Assembly: GCF_008831075.1 (NCBI RefSeq)
Contig: NZ_WBJX01000005.1
Span: 186,001 to 250,000 of the forward strand
Direction of reading: 5' to 3'
Origin: Pseudoclavibacter terrae
GTDB taxonomy: Bacteria > Actinomycetota > Actinomycetes > Actinomycetales > Microbacteriaceae
DNA length: 64,000 nt
The notes below the pieces were generated by a model that was not told where the DNA came from, made no database searches, and was given only the letters and a program-made list of their open reading frames with translations. Made by a program: the position numbers and the translations under genes. Positions 57,316-64,000 of the stretch are shown piece after piece. Within the stretch, counting starts at the first letter, position 1. Every line of letters begins with the position of its first letter.

Positions 57316-58832
57316 TGGATACGCTCGCAAACCTCGGGGAAGGGTTCCTCACGGTCCTGACCCCCATCAACATGCTCTGGGTCCTCATCGGCGCCGTGCT
57401 CGGCACGGCCGTCGGGGTCCTCCCCGGCCTCGGCTCGGCGATGGCCGTCGCCCTCCTCCTCCCCGTCACGTTCTCGCTCGACCCCATCGGCGCCTTCATC
57501 ATGTTCGCTGGCGTGCTCTTCGGTGGGCTCTTCGGCGATTCGATCGCCGGCATCCTCATGAACACGCCAGGCAACAGCACGGCGATCGCCGGATCGATCG
57601 AAGGCCATGCCATGGCCAAGAACGGACGAGCGGCTCAGGCCCTCGCCACCTCGGCCATCGGAGCCTTCATCGGCGGCATCCTCGCGTCGATCCTCGTCGT
57701 CTTCTTCGCGCCTCGACTCGCGGAACTCGCGACGCTGTTCGGCCCAGCCGAGTACCTGGCACTCGCCATCTTCGCGTTCATCGCGATCTCGGCGGTCGTG
57801 ACGCAGTCCATCATCCGCGGTCTCGCGGCGCTCGTCCTCGGCCTTGCCATCTCCGTCGTCGGCATCGACTCGATCTCGGGCACATCGCGCTTCACGGCTG
57901 GCATCCCCGAGCTCTTCGACGGCATCGACATCGTCGTCATCACGGTCGGCCTGCTCGCGCTCGGCGAGGTCTTCGCCGTCGCGGGACGTCGCGGCTACTC
58001 CGACGACACCGGTCTCATCCAGTCGAAGGGACGCCTCTGGCTGTCGCTGCGCGAGCTGCGTCAGGCGCTGCCGGCCTGGCTCCGCGGAACCGCCATCGGC
58101 ATCCCCTTCGGCATCATCCCCGTCGGCGGCGCCGAGGTGCCGACGTTCCTCTCGTACGGCGCCGAGCGTCGGCTCGACAAACGTCGCAAGAAGCCGATGT
58201 TCGGCTTCGGCGCCATCCAGGGTGTCGCGGGCCCTGAAGCAGCTGGAAACGCCACAGCGGGAACCGCCATGGGCGCGCTGCTCGCGCTCGGCCTGCCCAC
58301 CTCGGCCACCGCGGCGATCCTCCTCGCGGCGTTCCGGCAGTACGGTCTCCAGCCAGGGCCGCTGCTCTTCGAGCGCTCCAGCGAACTCGTCTGGGCGCTG
58401 CTCGCGAGCTTCTTCATCGGCATGGTCGTGCTCCTCATCCTCAACCTCCCCTTCGCGCCGCTCTGGGCGAAGCTGCTGAAGATCCCACGCCACTACCTGT
58501 ACGCGAGCATCACGCTCTTCGCGATGCTCGGCGTCTACGCCACGAGCGGCAAGATCCTCGACCTCGTGCTCGTCGTCGTCATCGGGCTCATCGGATTCAC
58601 GATGCGGCGCTACGGGCTGCCCGTCGCCCCGATGCTCATCGCGATCATCCTCGGGCCGCTCGCCGAGACCGAGTTCCGCCGGGCGATGGCGGTCAGCGAG
58701 GGCGACCCCGGCGTGCTCATCGACAGCCCCATCACGATCACCCTCTACTCCGTCCTCGCACTCACCGTGGCGTTCGTCATCGTGCGGGTCGTCCGCGCGA
58801 AGCTCGCCGCGAGAAAGGAAGTCACGGTATGA
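57315..58832 (+). CDS. tctA: Tripartite tricarboxylate transporter large membrane subunit
   Basis: A 505-residue TctA permease with ten to twelve hydrophobic segments. Family signatures: 'GTAVGVLPGLGSAMAVALLLPVTF', 'FGDSIAGILMNTPGNSTAIA' and later 'GVAGPEAAGNATAGTAMGALLALGLPTS', the paired PGLG/NTPG and second-half equivalents that form the substrate site. Translocates the carboxylate presented by TctC. Coupled to tctB through TGATG and to the CoA-transferase gene by a 4-base overlap. The operon context (CoA-transferase, citryl-CoA-lyase-like enzyme) favours a branched or tertiary hydroxy-acid such as citrate or citramalate as the transported substrate. Confidence 0.93.
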   Translation: MDTLANLGEGFLTVLTPINMLWVLIGAVLGTAVGVLPGLGSAMAVALLLPVTFSLDPIGAFIMFAGVLFGGLFGDSIAGILMNTPGNSTAIAGSIEGHAMAKNGRAAQALATSAIGAFIGGILASILVVFFAPRLAELATLFGPAEYLALAIFAFIAISAVVTQSIIRGLAALVLGLAISVVGIDSISGTSRFTAGIPELFDGIDIVVITVGLLALGEVFAVAGRRGYSDDTGLIQSKGRLWLSLRELRQALPAWLRGTAIGIPFGIIPVGGAEVPTFLSYGAERRLDKRRKKPMFGFGAIQGVAGPEAAGNATAGTAMGALLALGLPTSATAAILLAAFRQYGLQPGPLLFERSSELVWALLASFFIGMVVLLILNLPFAPLWAKLLKIPRHYLYASITLFAMLGVYATSGKILDLVLVVVIGLIGFTMRRYGLPVAPMLIAIILGPLAETEFRRAMAVSEGDPGVLIDSPITITLYSVLALTVAFVIVRVVRAKLAARKEVTV

Positions 58833-60043
58833 CCGAGACCCCATCAGGCCCACTCGCGGGAGTCCGCGTGCTCGACATGACCAACGTGCTGGCAGGGCCG
58901 TACGCCTGCTACCAGCTCGCCCTCATGGGGGCGGAGGTCATCAAGGTCGAAGTGCCGGACGGGGGAGACCTCGCCCGCAGGCTCGGCGCCGACTCCGAGC
59001 TCAACGGCAGCCTGATGGGGGTCTCCTTCCTGGCGCAGAACGCCCAGAAGCGCTCGATCACGCTCGACCTGAAGTCGGACGGAGGCCGGGAGGTCATGCG
59101 GCGCCTGGTCGCCGAGGCGGACGTGCTCTGCGAGAACTTCCGGCCAGGCGTGCTCGAGCGGCTCGGCTTCGGCTGGGATGCGCTGCGGGCCATCAACAGC
59201 AGGCTCGTCTACTGCGCCATCTCCGGCTTCGGCCAGACGGGACCGCTGCGCTCCAAGCCCGCCTACGACCAGATCATCCAGGGCGGGTCCGGGATGATGA
59301 GCGTCACCGGCACCCCGGAGACCTCCCCGCTCCGGGCCGGCTACCCGATCGCCGACACACTCGGCGGGCTCGCGGCCGCGTTCGCGATCTCGTCCGCACT
59401 GCACGGACGCGAGCGCACCGGGGTGGGCTCGAGCATCGACGTGTCGATGCTCGAGACCGCCGTCACCGCAATGGGGTGGGTCGTGTCGAACCACCTCGTC
59501 GCCGACCAGGTGCCACGCGCCCTCGGCAACGACAACGGCACGGCCGCACCGTCCGGGACCTTCCAGACGGCGACCGGGGCGCTCAACATCGCAGCGAACA
59601 AGCAGGAGCAGTTCGTCGCGCTCGTCGCGGCGATCGGCCGACCCGAGCTGGCCGACGACCCGCGCTTCCGGGACCGGGAGGATCGCAAGCGCTTCCGGGC
59701 GGAGCTCACGCGCGAGATCGAGCAGGCGCTGAGCGCGCACGACACGCCGCACTGGGAGGACCTGCTCTCGGAACGGGGCGTGCCGGCGGCTGCCGTCCTC
59801 ACCGTTCCGGAGATGCTCGCCAGCCCGCAGATCGTCGACCGGGAGCTCGTGCACGACCTGCCCTTCCCCGGGCGCGACGGCGAGACCCTGCGGGTGCTCG
59901 GCAACGGCATCCGCCTCGATGACCGACCGAGCGCCCCGACCGTCCCGCCACCGGGGCTCGGCGAGCACACCGACGAGATCCTGCACGAGCTCGGCTACGA
60001 CGACGGGCAGATCCGAGCACTTCACGAGGAGCGAGCCGTATGA
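58829..60043 (+). CDS. CaiB/BaiF family CoA-transferase
   Basis: A 404-residue class III CoA-transferase. The opening 'LAGVRVLDMTNVLAGPYACYQLALMGAEVIKVE' and 'NAQKRSITLDLKSDGGREVMRRLVAEADVLCENFRPG' are diagnostic, and 'GFGQTGPLRSKPAYDQIIQGGSG' forms part of the CoA site. Members exchange CoA between carboxylic acids (formyl/oxalyl, succinyl/citramalyl, carnitine, benzylsuccinate). In this operon it probably activates the imported acid with succinyl-CoA or acetyl-CoA as donor, making the thioester for the lyase encoded next. ATGA overlap with tctA, and its own stop overlaps the start of the lyase gene in the same manner. Confidence 0.92.
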   Translation: MTETPSGPLAGVRVLDMTNVLAGPYACYQLALMGAEVIKVEVPDGGDLARRLGADSELNGSLMGVSFLAQNAQKRSITLDLKSDGGREVMRRLVAEADVLCENFRPGVLERLGFGWDALRAINSRLVYCAISGFGQTGPLRSKPAYDQIIQGGSGMMSVTGTPETSPLRAGYPIADTLGGLAAAFAISSALHGRERTGVGSSIDVSMLETAVTAMGWVVSNHLVADQVPRALGNDNGTAAPSGTFQTATGALNIAANKQEQFVALVAAIGRPELADDPRFRDREDRKRFRAELTREIEQALSAHDTPHWEDLLSERGVPAAAVLTVPEMLASPQIVDRELVHDLPFPGRDGETLRVLGNGIRLDDRPSAPTVPPPGLGEHTDEILHELGYDDGQIRALHEERAV

Positions 60044-60894
60044 GCAGCACCACCGGCCACCAGCCCACCGTCGACGACGCGACCGCATGGTGGAGCACCA
60101 GCGTCACCCGCATCGCCCCAGGGGAGATCGAGCTCCGCGGCTACCCGATCGAGGAGGTCATCGGCAACGTCGGGTTCGTGAGCACGATCTGGCTCCTCAC
60201 GACCGGGGCGCTCCCGACGAGGGCCGTGTCCGAGCTCCTCGAGGCGACGCTCGTCGCGAGCGTCGACCACGGCCCCCAGGCGCCGTCGATCGCCAGCGCG
60301 CGCATGGCCGCGACCTGCGGCGTGGGCCTCAACTCGGCCGTCGCCAACGGCGTGAACGTGCTCGGCGACACGCACGGCGGTGCCGGCCAGCAGTGCGTCC
60401 AGCTGCTCAACGACCTCGTCGAGCGGCACGAGTCCGAAGGGATCGCGTTGGAGCAGCTCGCCCGCGAGGCGATCGCCGATCACAAGGGCCGGGGCGCGTT
60501 CGTGCCGGGCTTCGGGCACCGGTTCCACCCCCGCGACCCGCGCCGCGACCCGCTGCTGCGGCTCGTCGAGGAGGCCGTCGCGAGGGGTGATATCTCGGGT
60601 CGCTACCTCGCCGCCGGTCTGGCGCTCGAGCGCGCGCTCGAGCGGGGGGAGCGGCGCATCCCGATGAACATCGACGGCATCTCCGCCATCGTGTACGCCG
60701 AGCTCGGCGTCCAGCCGGAGCTCGCGAGGGGCCTCTTCGTGCTGTCGCGCTCCGTGGGGATCCTCGCCCACGCCTGGGAGGAGAAGCAGGCGGGCCAGCG
60801 CATCAAGGGCCCGCTGCCGCCGCCCCTGCTCGCCGACTACACGGGCGAGGCGACGCGCGCCGTGCCCCGCGCACACCGGCCAGCTACTCCCTGA
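60040..60894 (+). CDS. Citryl-CoA lyase / citrate synthase-like enzyme
   Basis: A 284-residue citrate-synthase-superfamily protein, much shorter than citrate synthase (about 370-430). The three catalytic positions are recognisable: His in 'LGDTHGGAGQQC', His in 'PGFGHRFHPRDPR' and Asp in 'IPMNIDGISA'. Short members of this kind act as citryl-CoA lyases (citryl-CoA to acetyl-CoA plus oxaloacetate) or on analogues such as citramalyl-type thioesters. Preceded by a CoA-transferase with a 4-base overlap, it would cleave the activated acid to acetyl-CoA and a 2-oxoacid, the latter being a plausible substrate for the RraA-like and hydroxyacid dehydrogenase proteins on the other arm. Its 3' end overlaps the convergent permease gene by 11 bases. 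Confidence 0.85.
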   Translation: MSSTTGHQPTVDDATAWWSTSVTRIAPGEIELRGYPIEEVIGNVGFVSTIWLLTTGALPTRAVSELLEATLVASVDHGPQAPSIASARMAATCGVGLNSAVANGVNVLGDTHGGAGQQCVQLLNDLVERHESEGIALEQLAREAIADHKGRGAFVPGFGHRFHPRDPRRDPLLRLVEEAVARGDISGRYLAAGLALERALERGERRIPMNIDGISAIVYAELGVQPELARGLFVLSRSVGILAHAWEEKQAGQRIKGPLPPPLLADYTGEATRAVPRAHRPATP

Positions 60895-61702
60895 CCGCCC
60901 CCTCGAGCATCCCCTGGATGAAGTGGCGCTGCAGGAAGATGTAGAGCACCACGACGGGCAGCGCGACCATGATGGCGCCCGCCGCGAGCAGCGCCGTGCC
61001 CTGCGTGTACTGGCCCTGGAAGAAGGCGAGGCCGAGAGGCGCCGTGCGCACGCTGCCGTCGGGCGACATCACGAGGGGGATGAGGAACTCGTTCCAGGTC
61101 CACATGAACGTCAGCAGCACCAGCGTGAGGATGGCGGGCCGGCCGATCGGCACGAGCACCTGCCACAGGATGCGCATGGACCCGGCTCCGTCGAGCTTGG
61201 CCGCGTCGATGAGGGCCTGGCTCGAGGAGCGGAAGTAGGTGCGCATCCAGAACGTGCCGAACGCGATCGACATGGCGATCTGCGGGAACGCGACCCCCCA
61301 CACCGTGTTCGTCAGCCCGACGGTGCGCAGGTCGAAGTAGAGGGGCACGATGAACGCCTCCGTCGGCACCATGATGCCGAGGAGGAACAGGTAGAAGATC
61401 GACGTCGCGCCGCGGAACTTCATGGTGCCGAGCGCGTAGCCGGCGAGGATGGACGCGAGCACGGCGACGACCACCACGATCGCCGCGACGACCACCGACG
61501 TGAGCATGTACTGCCCGAAGCGGGCGACCTCCCAGGCCGTGGGGAAGTTCTCCCAGTGGAAGATGCGCCCCTCCTGGGCGACGGTCGCGTTCTCCGGACC
61601 GAACGCGAGCGCCACGATGACGCTGATCGGTCCGAGGATGACGAGCCCGAAGACGCCGAGGATCAGGTAGTTGGCGACCTTCTCGAAGACGGAGACGTTC
61701 AT
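60884..61702 (-). CDS. Carbohydrate ABC permease, MalG type (second system)
   Basis: A 272-residue permease with six hydrophobic segments; coupling loop 'ALIDAAKLDGAGSMRILWQVLVPIGRPAILT'. It starts inside the stop codon of the MalF-type permease gene (ATGA). The 3' end runs 11 bases into the convergent citryl-CoA-lyase-like gene, so transcription from the two sides meets with no separating terminator. With the neighbouring permease and the binding protein at the window edge it makes a sugar importer distinct from the mannoside system at 45.7-48.9 kb. No ATPase gene is visible; ligand unknown. Confidence 0.92.
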   Translation of the reverse strand: MNVSVFEKVANYLILGVFGLVILGPISVIVALAFGPENATVAQEGRIFHWENFPTAWEVARFGQYMLTSVVVAAIVVVVAVLASILAGYALGTMKFRGATSIFYLFLLGIMVPTEAFIVPLYFDLRTVGLTNTVWGVAFPQIAMSIAFGTFWMRTYFRSSSQALIDAAKLDGAGSMRILWQVLVPIGRPAILTLVLLTFMWTWNEFLIPLVMSPDGSVRTAPLGLAFFQGQYTQGTALLAAGAIMVALPVVVLYIFLQRHFIQGMLEGAVRE

Positions 61703-62613
61703 GCGCGGTCCCCGATCCGGTTCACGACGAAGTTGATGGCGAAGACGATGAGCGTGAGCACAGCGCCGACTGCCGTGGCGGCCCCGACCTCGCCGAGCTC
61801 GAACGCCCGCCGGTACACCTCGAAGCTCGGCACGGTCGTCGATGTGCCGGGCCCGCCGCTCGTGGTGACGTAGATGAGGTCGAAGGTCTTGAGCGCGGCG
61901 ACGATCGTGAGGGTCAGGGCGACCGTGATCTCGCCACGCACCGACGGCAGGGTGATGGAGAAGAACTCGCGCACGGGTCCCGCGCCGTCGAGCCTCGCGG
62001 CCTCGTACAGCTCCTTCGGCACGCGGCTCATGCCGGCCATGAGCAGCACGGTCACGAGGCCGAGCGACACCCACGAGCCGATGAGCCCCACGGCTGGCAG
62101 GGTGAAGGTGTAGTCGCCGAGCCACGCCCGCGTCCAGCTCTCGAGCCCCACGAGGCGCAGCAGCCCGTTGAGCGGTCCGTCGGGCGCGTAGATCTGCCGC
62201 CACGTGACGGCGACGACGACCATCGCGATGACCTGCGGCAGGAAGATGAGGGTGCGGAAGAAGCCGAGGCCCCGCACCTTCGCGCGCGTCAGGATGGCCG
62301 CGAGCATGAGCCCGACCGCGAGCGGCAGGATCGCGTAGAAGAAGATGAGCACGAACGCGTGCCCGAACGCCTCACGCAGCCGCTCGTCCTGCACGATCTG
62401 CACGTAGTTGTCGAAGCCGACGAAGGTGGATGCGCCCAGCCCGTCCCACTCGAAAAACGAGAACTGCACGGCCCGACCGAGTGGGAACAGCAGGAACGTG
62501 CCGTAGAGGAGGAACGCGGGCGCGAGGTACGCGAACGGCACCCAGGCGGGGGTGCCACGGCTGGCACCCCTCGCTGGGCGGCGCTTGCGCGCCGTGGGGT
62601 TCTCGACCGTCAT
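61699..62613 (-). CDS. Carbohydrate ABC permease, MalF type (second system)
   Basis: A 304-residue permease with six hydrophobic segments; coupling loop 'ELYEAARLDGAGPVREFFSITLPSVRGEI' and the 'TSGGPGTSTTVPSFEVYRRAF' region typical of Gram-positive MalF/UgpA relatives. The N-terminus is short and basic ('ARKRRPARG'). ATG 62613 is the only sensible start; the open frame continues upstream but overlaps the binding-protein gene with low-complexity sequence. No Shine-Dalgarno stands out, and 73 bases separate it from the binding-protein stop, the largest gap in this unit. Confidence 0.88.
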   Translation of the reverse strand: MTVENPTARKRRPARGASRGTPAWVPFAYLAPAFLLYGTFLLFPLGRAVQFSFFEWDGLGASTFVGFDNYVQIVQDERLREAFGHAFVLIFFYAILPLAVGLMLAAILTRAKVRGLGFFRTLIFLPQVIAMVVVAVTWRQIYAPDGPLNGLLRLVGLESWTRAWLGDYTFTLPAVGLIGSWVSLGLVTVLLMAGMSRVPKELYEAARLDGAGPVREFFSITLPSVRGEITVALTLTIVAALKTFDLIYVTTSGGPGTSTTVPSFEVYRRAFELGEVGAATAVGAVLTLIVFAINFVVNRIGDRA

Positions 62614-62686
62614 CCGCGGAGACGCTCGGGCCGCACTCGCGCGGCCAGGCCCAGACGGATGCTCCTCAGCTGCGACGACACTCGGC

Positions 62687-64000
62687 TCACTCGTTCGCTG
62701 CAGTGAAGGCCGCGTAGTCGGTCTCGAGGGCCTCGGTGAACTGCTCTGGCGTGAGCTGTCCGTCGATGAGCCCCTGCAGGGACTGGCCGATCGTGTCGCC
62801 GAAGGTCGGCGTCGCGTAGTCCAGGTAGGGGAGCACGCTGCCCGACTCGGTGACCTCGCCGAACGCCCCGTAGATGTCGGCGAAGACACCAGACTCCGGC
62901 GCGAGCTCAGCGGACTTGTTCACGGGCAGGTTGCCCGTGTCGGCGAGGATCTGCATGGCGTCATCGCTCGTCAGGAAGTCGATGTACGCGGCGGCGACAT
63001 CGGTGTTGTCGGCTGCCGAGGTCATCGCGAACGGGAGGCCGGTGCCGCCGGTCGTCGCCAGCGCGCCATCATCCGTCTTCGGCACGAAGAAGCCGAGGTC
63101 GTCGCCCATGGTCGCCTCGAGGTCGGCCGCGAGCCAGGAGCCGCCGATGAGGAAGACGCCGTTGCCCTCGGCAAGCGCCTGCCAGGCCGCGTCGTAGTCG
63201 GTGCCGTTCACGCCAGCATTGAAGTAGCCGTCGTCCACCCAGCCCTTGAGTGCGGACGCCGCCTCCACGTTCTCCGGAGTCGTCCAGCTCGCGCCGGGGT
63301 TGCCGAGCCCGAGGTTCGTGACGGTCTCCGCATCCACGTAGCCACCCTGCAGCGGACCGAACACGTGCCCGGCCGGCCACTGCTCGATGTTGCCGAGCTG
63401 CATGGGCGTCTCGCCCGCCGCCTTCGCTGTCGCGAGTGCTGCATCGAACTCCGACCAGGTGCCGGGCACCTCGATGCCGAGCTTGTCGAGCTTCGCCTTC
63501 GAGTAGAAGATGCCCACGACCTCGCCGACCTGGGGGAGGCCGTACAGGTTGCCCTCGCCGAACACCTTCGCGTCCTCGCTGTACGTCGAGTACTGCAGGA
63601 TCGACTCCTGGTAGCGGTCGAACCAGCCGTACGCCTCCGCGTAGTCGTCGAGCGGGCGCAGCTGCCCGGCCTCGACGAACGCCCCCATCGTGTTCCGGCC
63701 GTTGTTGGCCTGCACGACGTCGGGCGCGTTGTCGTCGGTGAGCGCCAGGCGCAGCGTCGTCGCCAGGTCGTCGAAGGCCTGCGAGTTCCGCTCGATCGTC
63801 ACGTTCGGATACAGCTCCTCGAACGCCGCGTTCAACTGCTCGATCTGCTCGTTCTGCCCGCCGCGCACCTCCTGGTCCCAGACGGTGAGCGTCACGTCCC
63901 CGACCTGCGAGATGTCGGTGCTGATGTCGCCTGCCGGCTCGGCCGGGCCGTCCGTCTGGCCGGTGCCCGGCGCGCAGCCCGCCAGTGCGAGGACGAGCGC
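62687..64000 (-). CDS. Extracellular solute-binding lipoprotein (5' end outside window)
   Basis: The last 437 codons of a family 1 solute-binding protein; the frame is open to the window edge and the start codon lies beyond it. The visible N-terminus reads 'ALVLALAGCAPGTGQ', the end of a lipoprotein signal with lipobox LAGC, so only about 15 residues are missing. The mature part begins 'VTLTVWDQEVRGGQNEQI', typical for sugar binders of the MalE/UgpB type, and includes 'FLIGGSWLAADLEATMGDDLGFF'. It is the first known gene of the importer whose permeases follow at 62613 and 61702. Ligand unknown. Confidence 0.92.
   Translation of the reverse strand, partial: ALVLALAGCAPGTGQTDGPAEPAGDISTDISQVGDVTLTVWDQEVRGGQNEQIEQLNAAFEELYPNVTIERNSQAFDDLATTLRLALTDDNAPDVVQANNGRNTMGAFVEAGQLRPLDDYAEAYGWFDRYQESILQYSTYSEDAKVFGEGNLYGLPQVGEVVGIFYSKAKLDKLGIEVPGTWSEFDAALATAKAAGETPMQLGNIEQWPAGHVFGPLQGGYVDAETVTNLGLGNPGASWTTPENVEAASALKGWVDDGYFNAGVNGTDYDAAWQALAEGNGVFLIGGSWLAADLEATMGDDLGFFVPKTDDGALATTGGTGLPFAMTSAADNTDVAAAYIDFLTSDDAMQILADTGNLPVNKSAELAPESGVFADIYGAFGEVTESGSVLPYLDYATPTFGDTIGQSLQGLIDGQLTPEQFTEALETDYAAFTAANE

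Overview
The window reads as a chromosome segment of a high-G+C actinobacterium, most likely a member of the Microbacteriaceae. The grounds are a very high G+C content, strong C/G third-position bias, a conspicuous excess of the hexamer GGATGC/GCATCC that I associate with that family, many leaderless start sites, and an actinobacterial gene set (SdpI, Rv0909/MT0933-like antitoxin, LLM oxidoreductases, many ABC sugar importers). This assignment comes from the sequence alone. Genes are tightly packed, no gap between genes exceeds 300 bases, and I found no rRNA, tRNA, CRISPR array, transposase or prophage.

Layout. 1-1.9 kb: 3' end of a helicase, then a Fic AMP-transferase with its own palindromic operator. 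2.0-3.4 kb: amino-acid permease. 3.5-11.4 kb: a seven-gene, largely translationally coupled polyol/sugar operon (binding protein, zinc dehydrogenase, FGGY kinase, SorC-type regulator, fused ABC ATPase, permease, DeoC aldolase) behind a cluster of inverted repeats. 11.4-15.1 kb: ADP-ribosylglycohydrolase, lipoprotein, cysteine-synthase-like enzyme, and a compositionally odd zinc-ribbon orphan. 15.3-23.4 kb: small regulator/oxidoreductase pairs (TetR-SDR, MarR-monooxygenase facing LLM-F420-reductase-like), SdpI, cupin and small proteins, and a secreted hydrophobic polypeptide followed by a small membrane protein. 23.5-28.1 kb: a 1548-residue sortase-anchored lamin-tail/metallophosphoesterase protein. 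28.3-38.5 kb: an FAD reductase, then a probable LacI regulon made of a NitT/TauT-type ABC importer, a Gfo/Idh dehydrogenase, a DUF993 aldolase-family enzyme, a TIM-barrel isomerase, the LacI repressor and a glycerate kinase. 38.5-42.6 kb: macrodomain protein, second Fic protein, lactate permease, VOC protein and three REP-like palindromes. 42.6-50.4 kb: GH38 alpha-mannosidase with its ABC importer and a ROK regulator. 50.5-52.9 kb: carbonic anhydrase, methyltransferase, metallopeptidase. 53.0-60.9 kb: an IclR-centred organic-acid locus (RraA-like, 2-hydroxyacid dehydrogenase, IclR, divergent TctCBA, CoA-transferase, citryl-CoA-lyase-like enzyme). 60.9-64 kb: a further MalFG-type sugar importer cut by the window edge.

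How it works together. This is a carbon-scavenging region: each module pairs an importer with dedicated enzymes and a local regulator, and in most of them I can see the matching inverted-repeat operator. The most original parts are the CoA-dependent organic-acid locus at 53-61 kb, the LacI regulon at 29.7-38.5 kb (several GGAAAGC-type sites join genes on both strands), and the SorC/FGGY/DeoC operon at 3.5-11.4 kb, whose gene kinds resemble the AI-2 Lsr system but which carries a polyol dehydrogenase. A second theme is nucleotide-based protein modification: two Fic AMP-transferases, an ADP-ribosylglycohydrolase and a macrodomain hydrolase.
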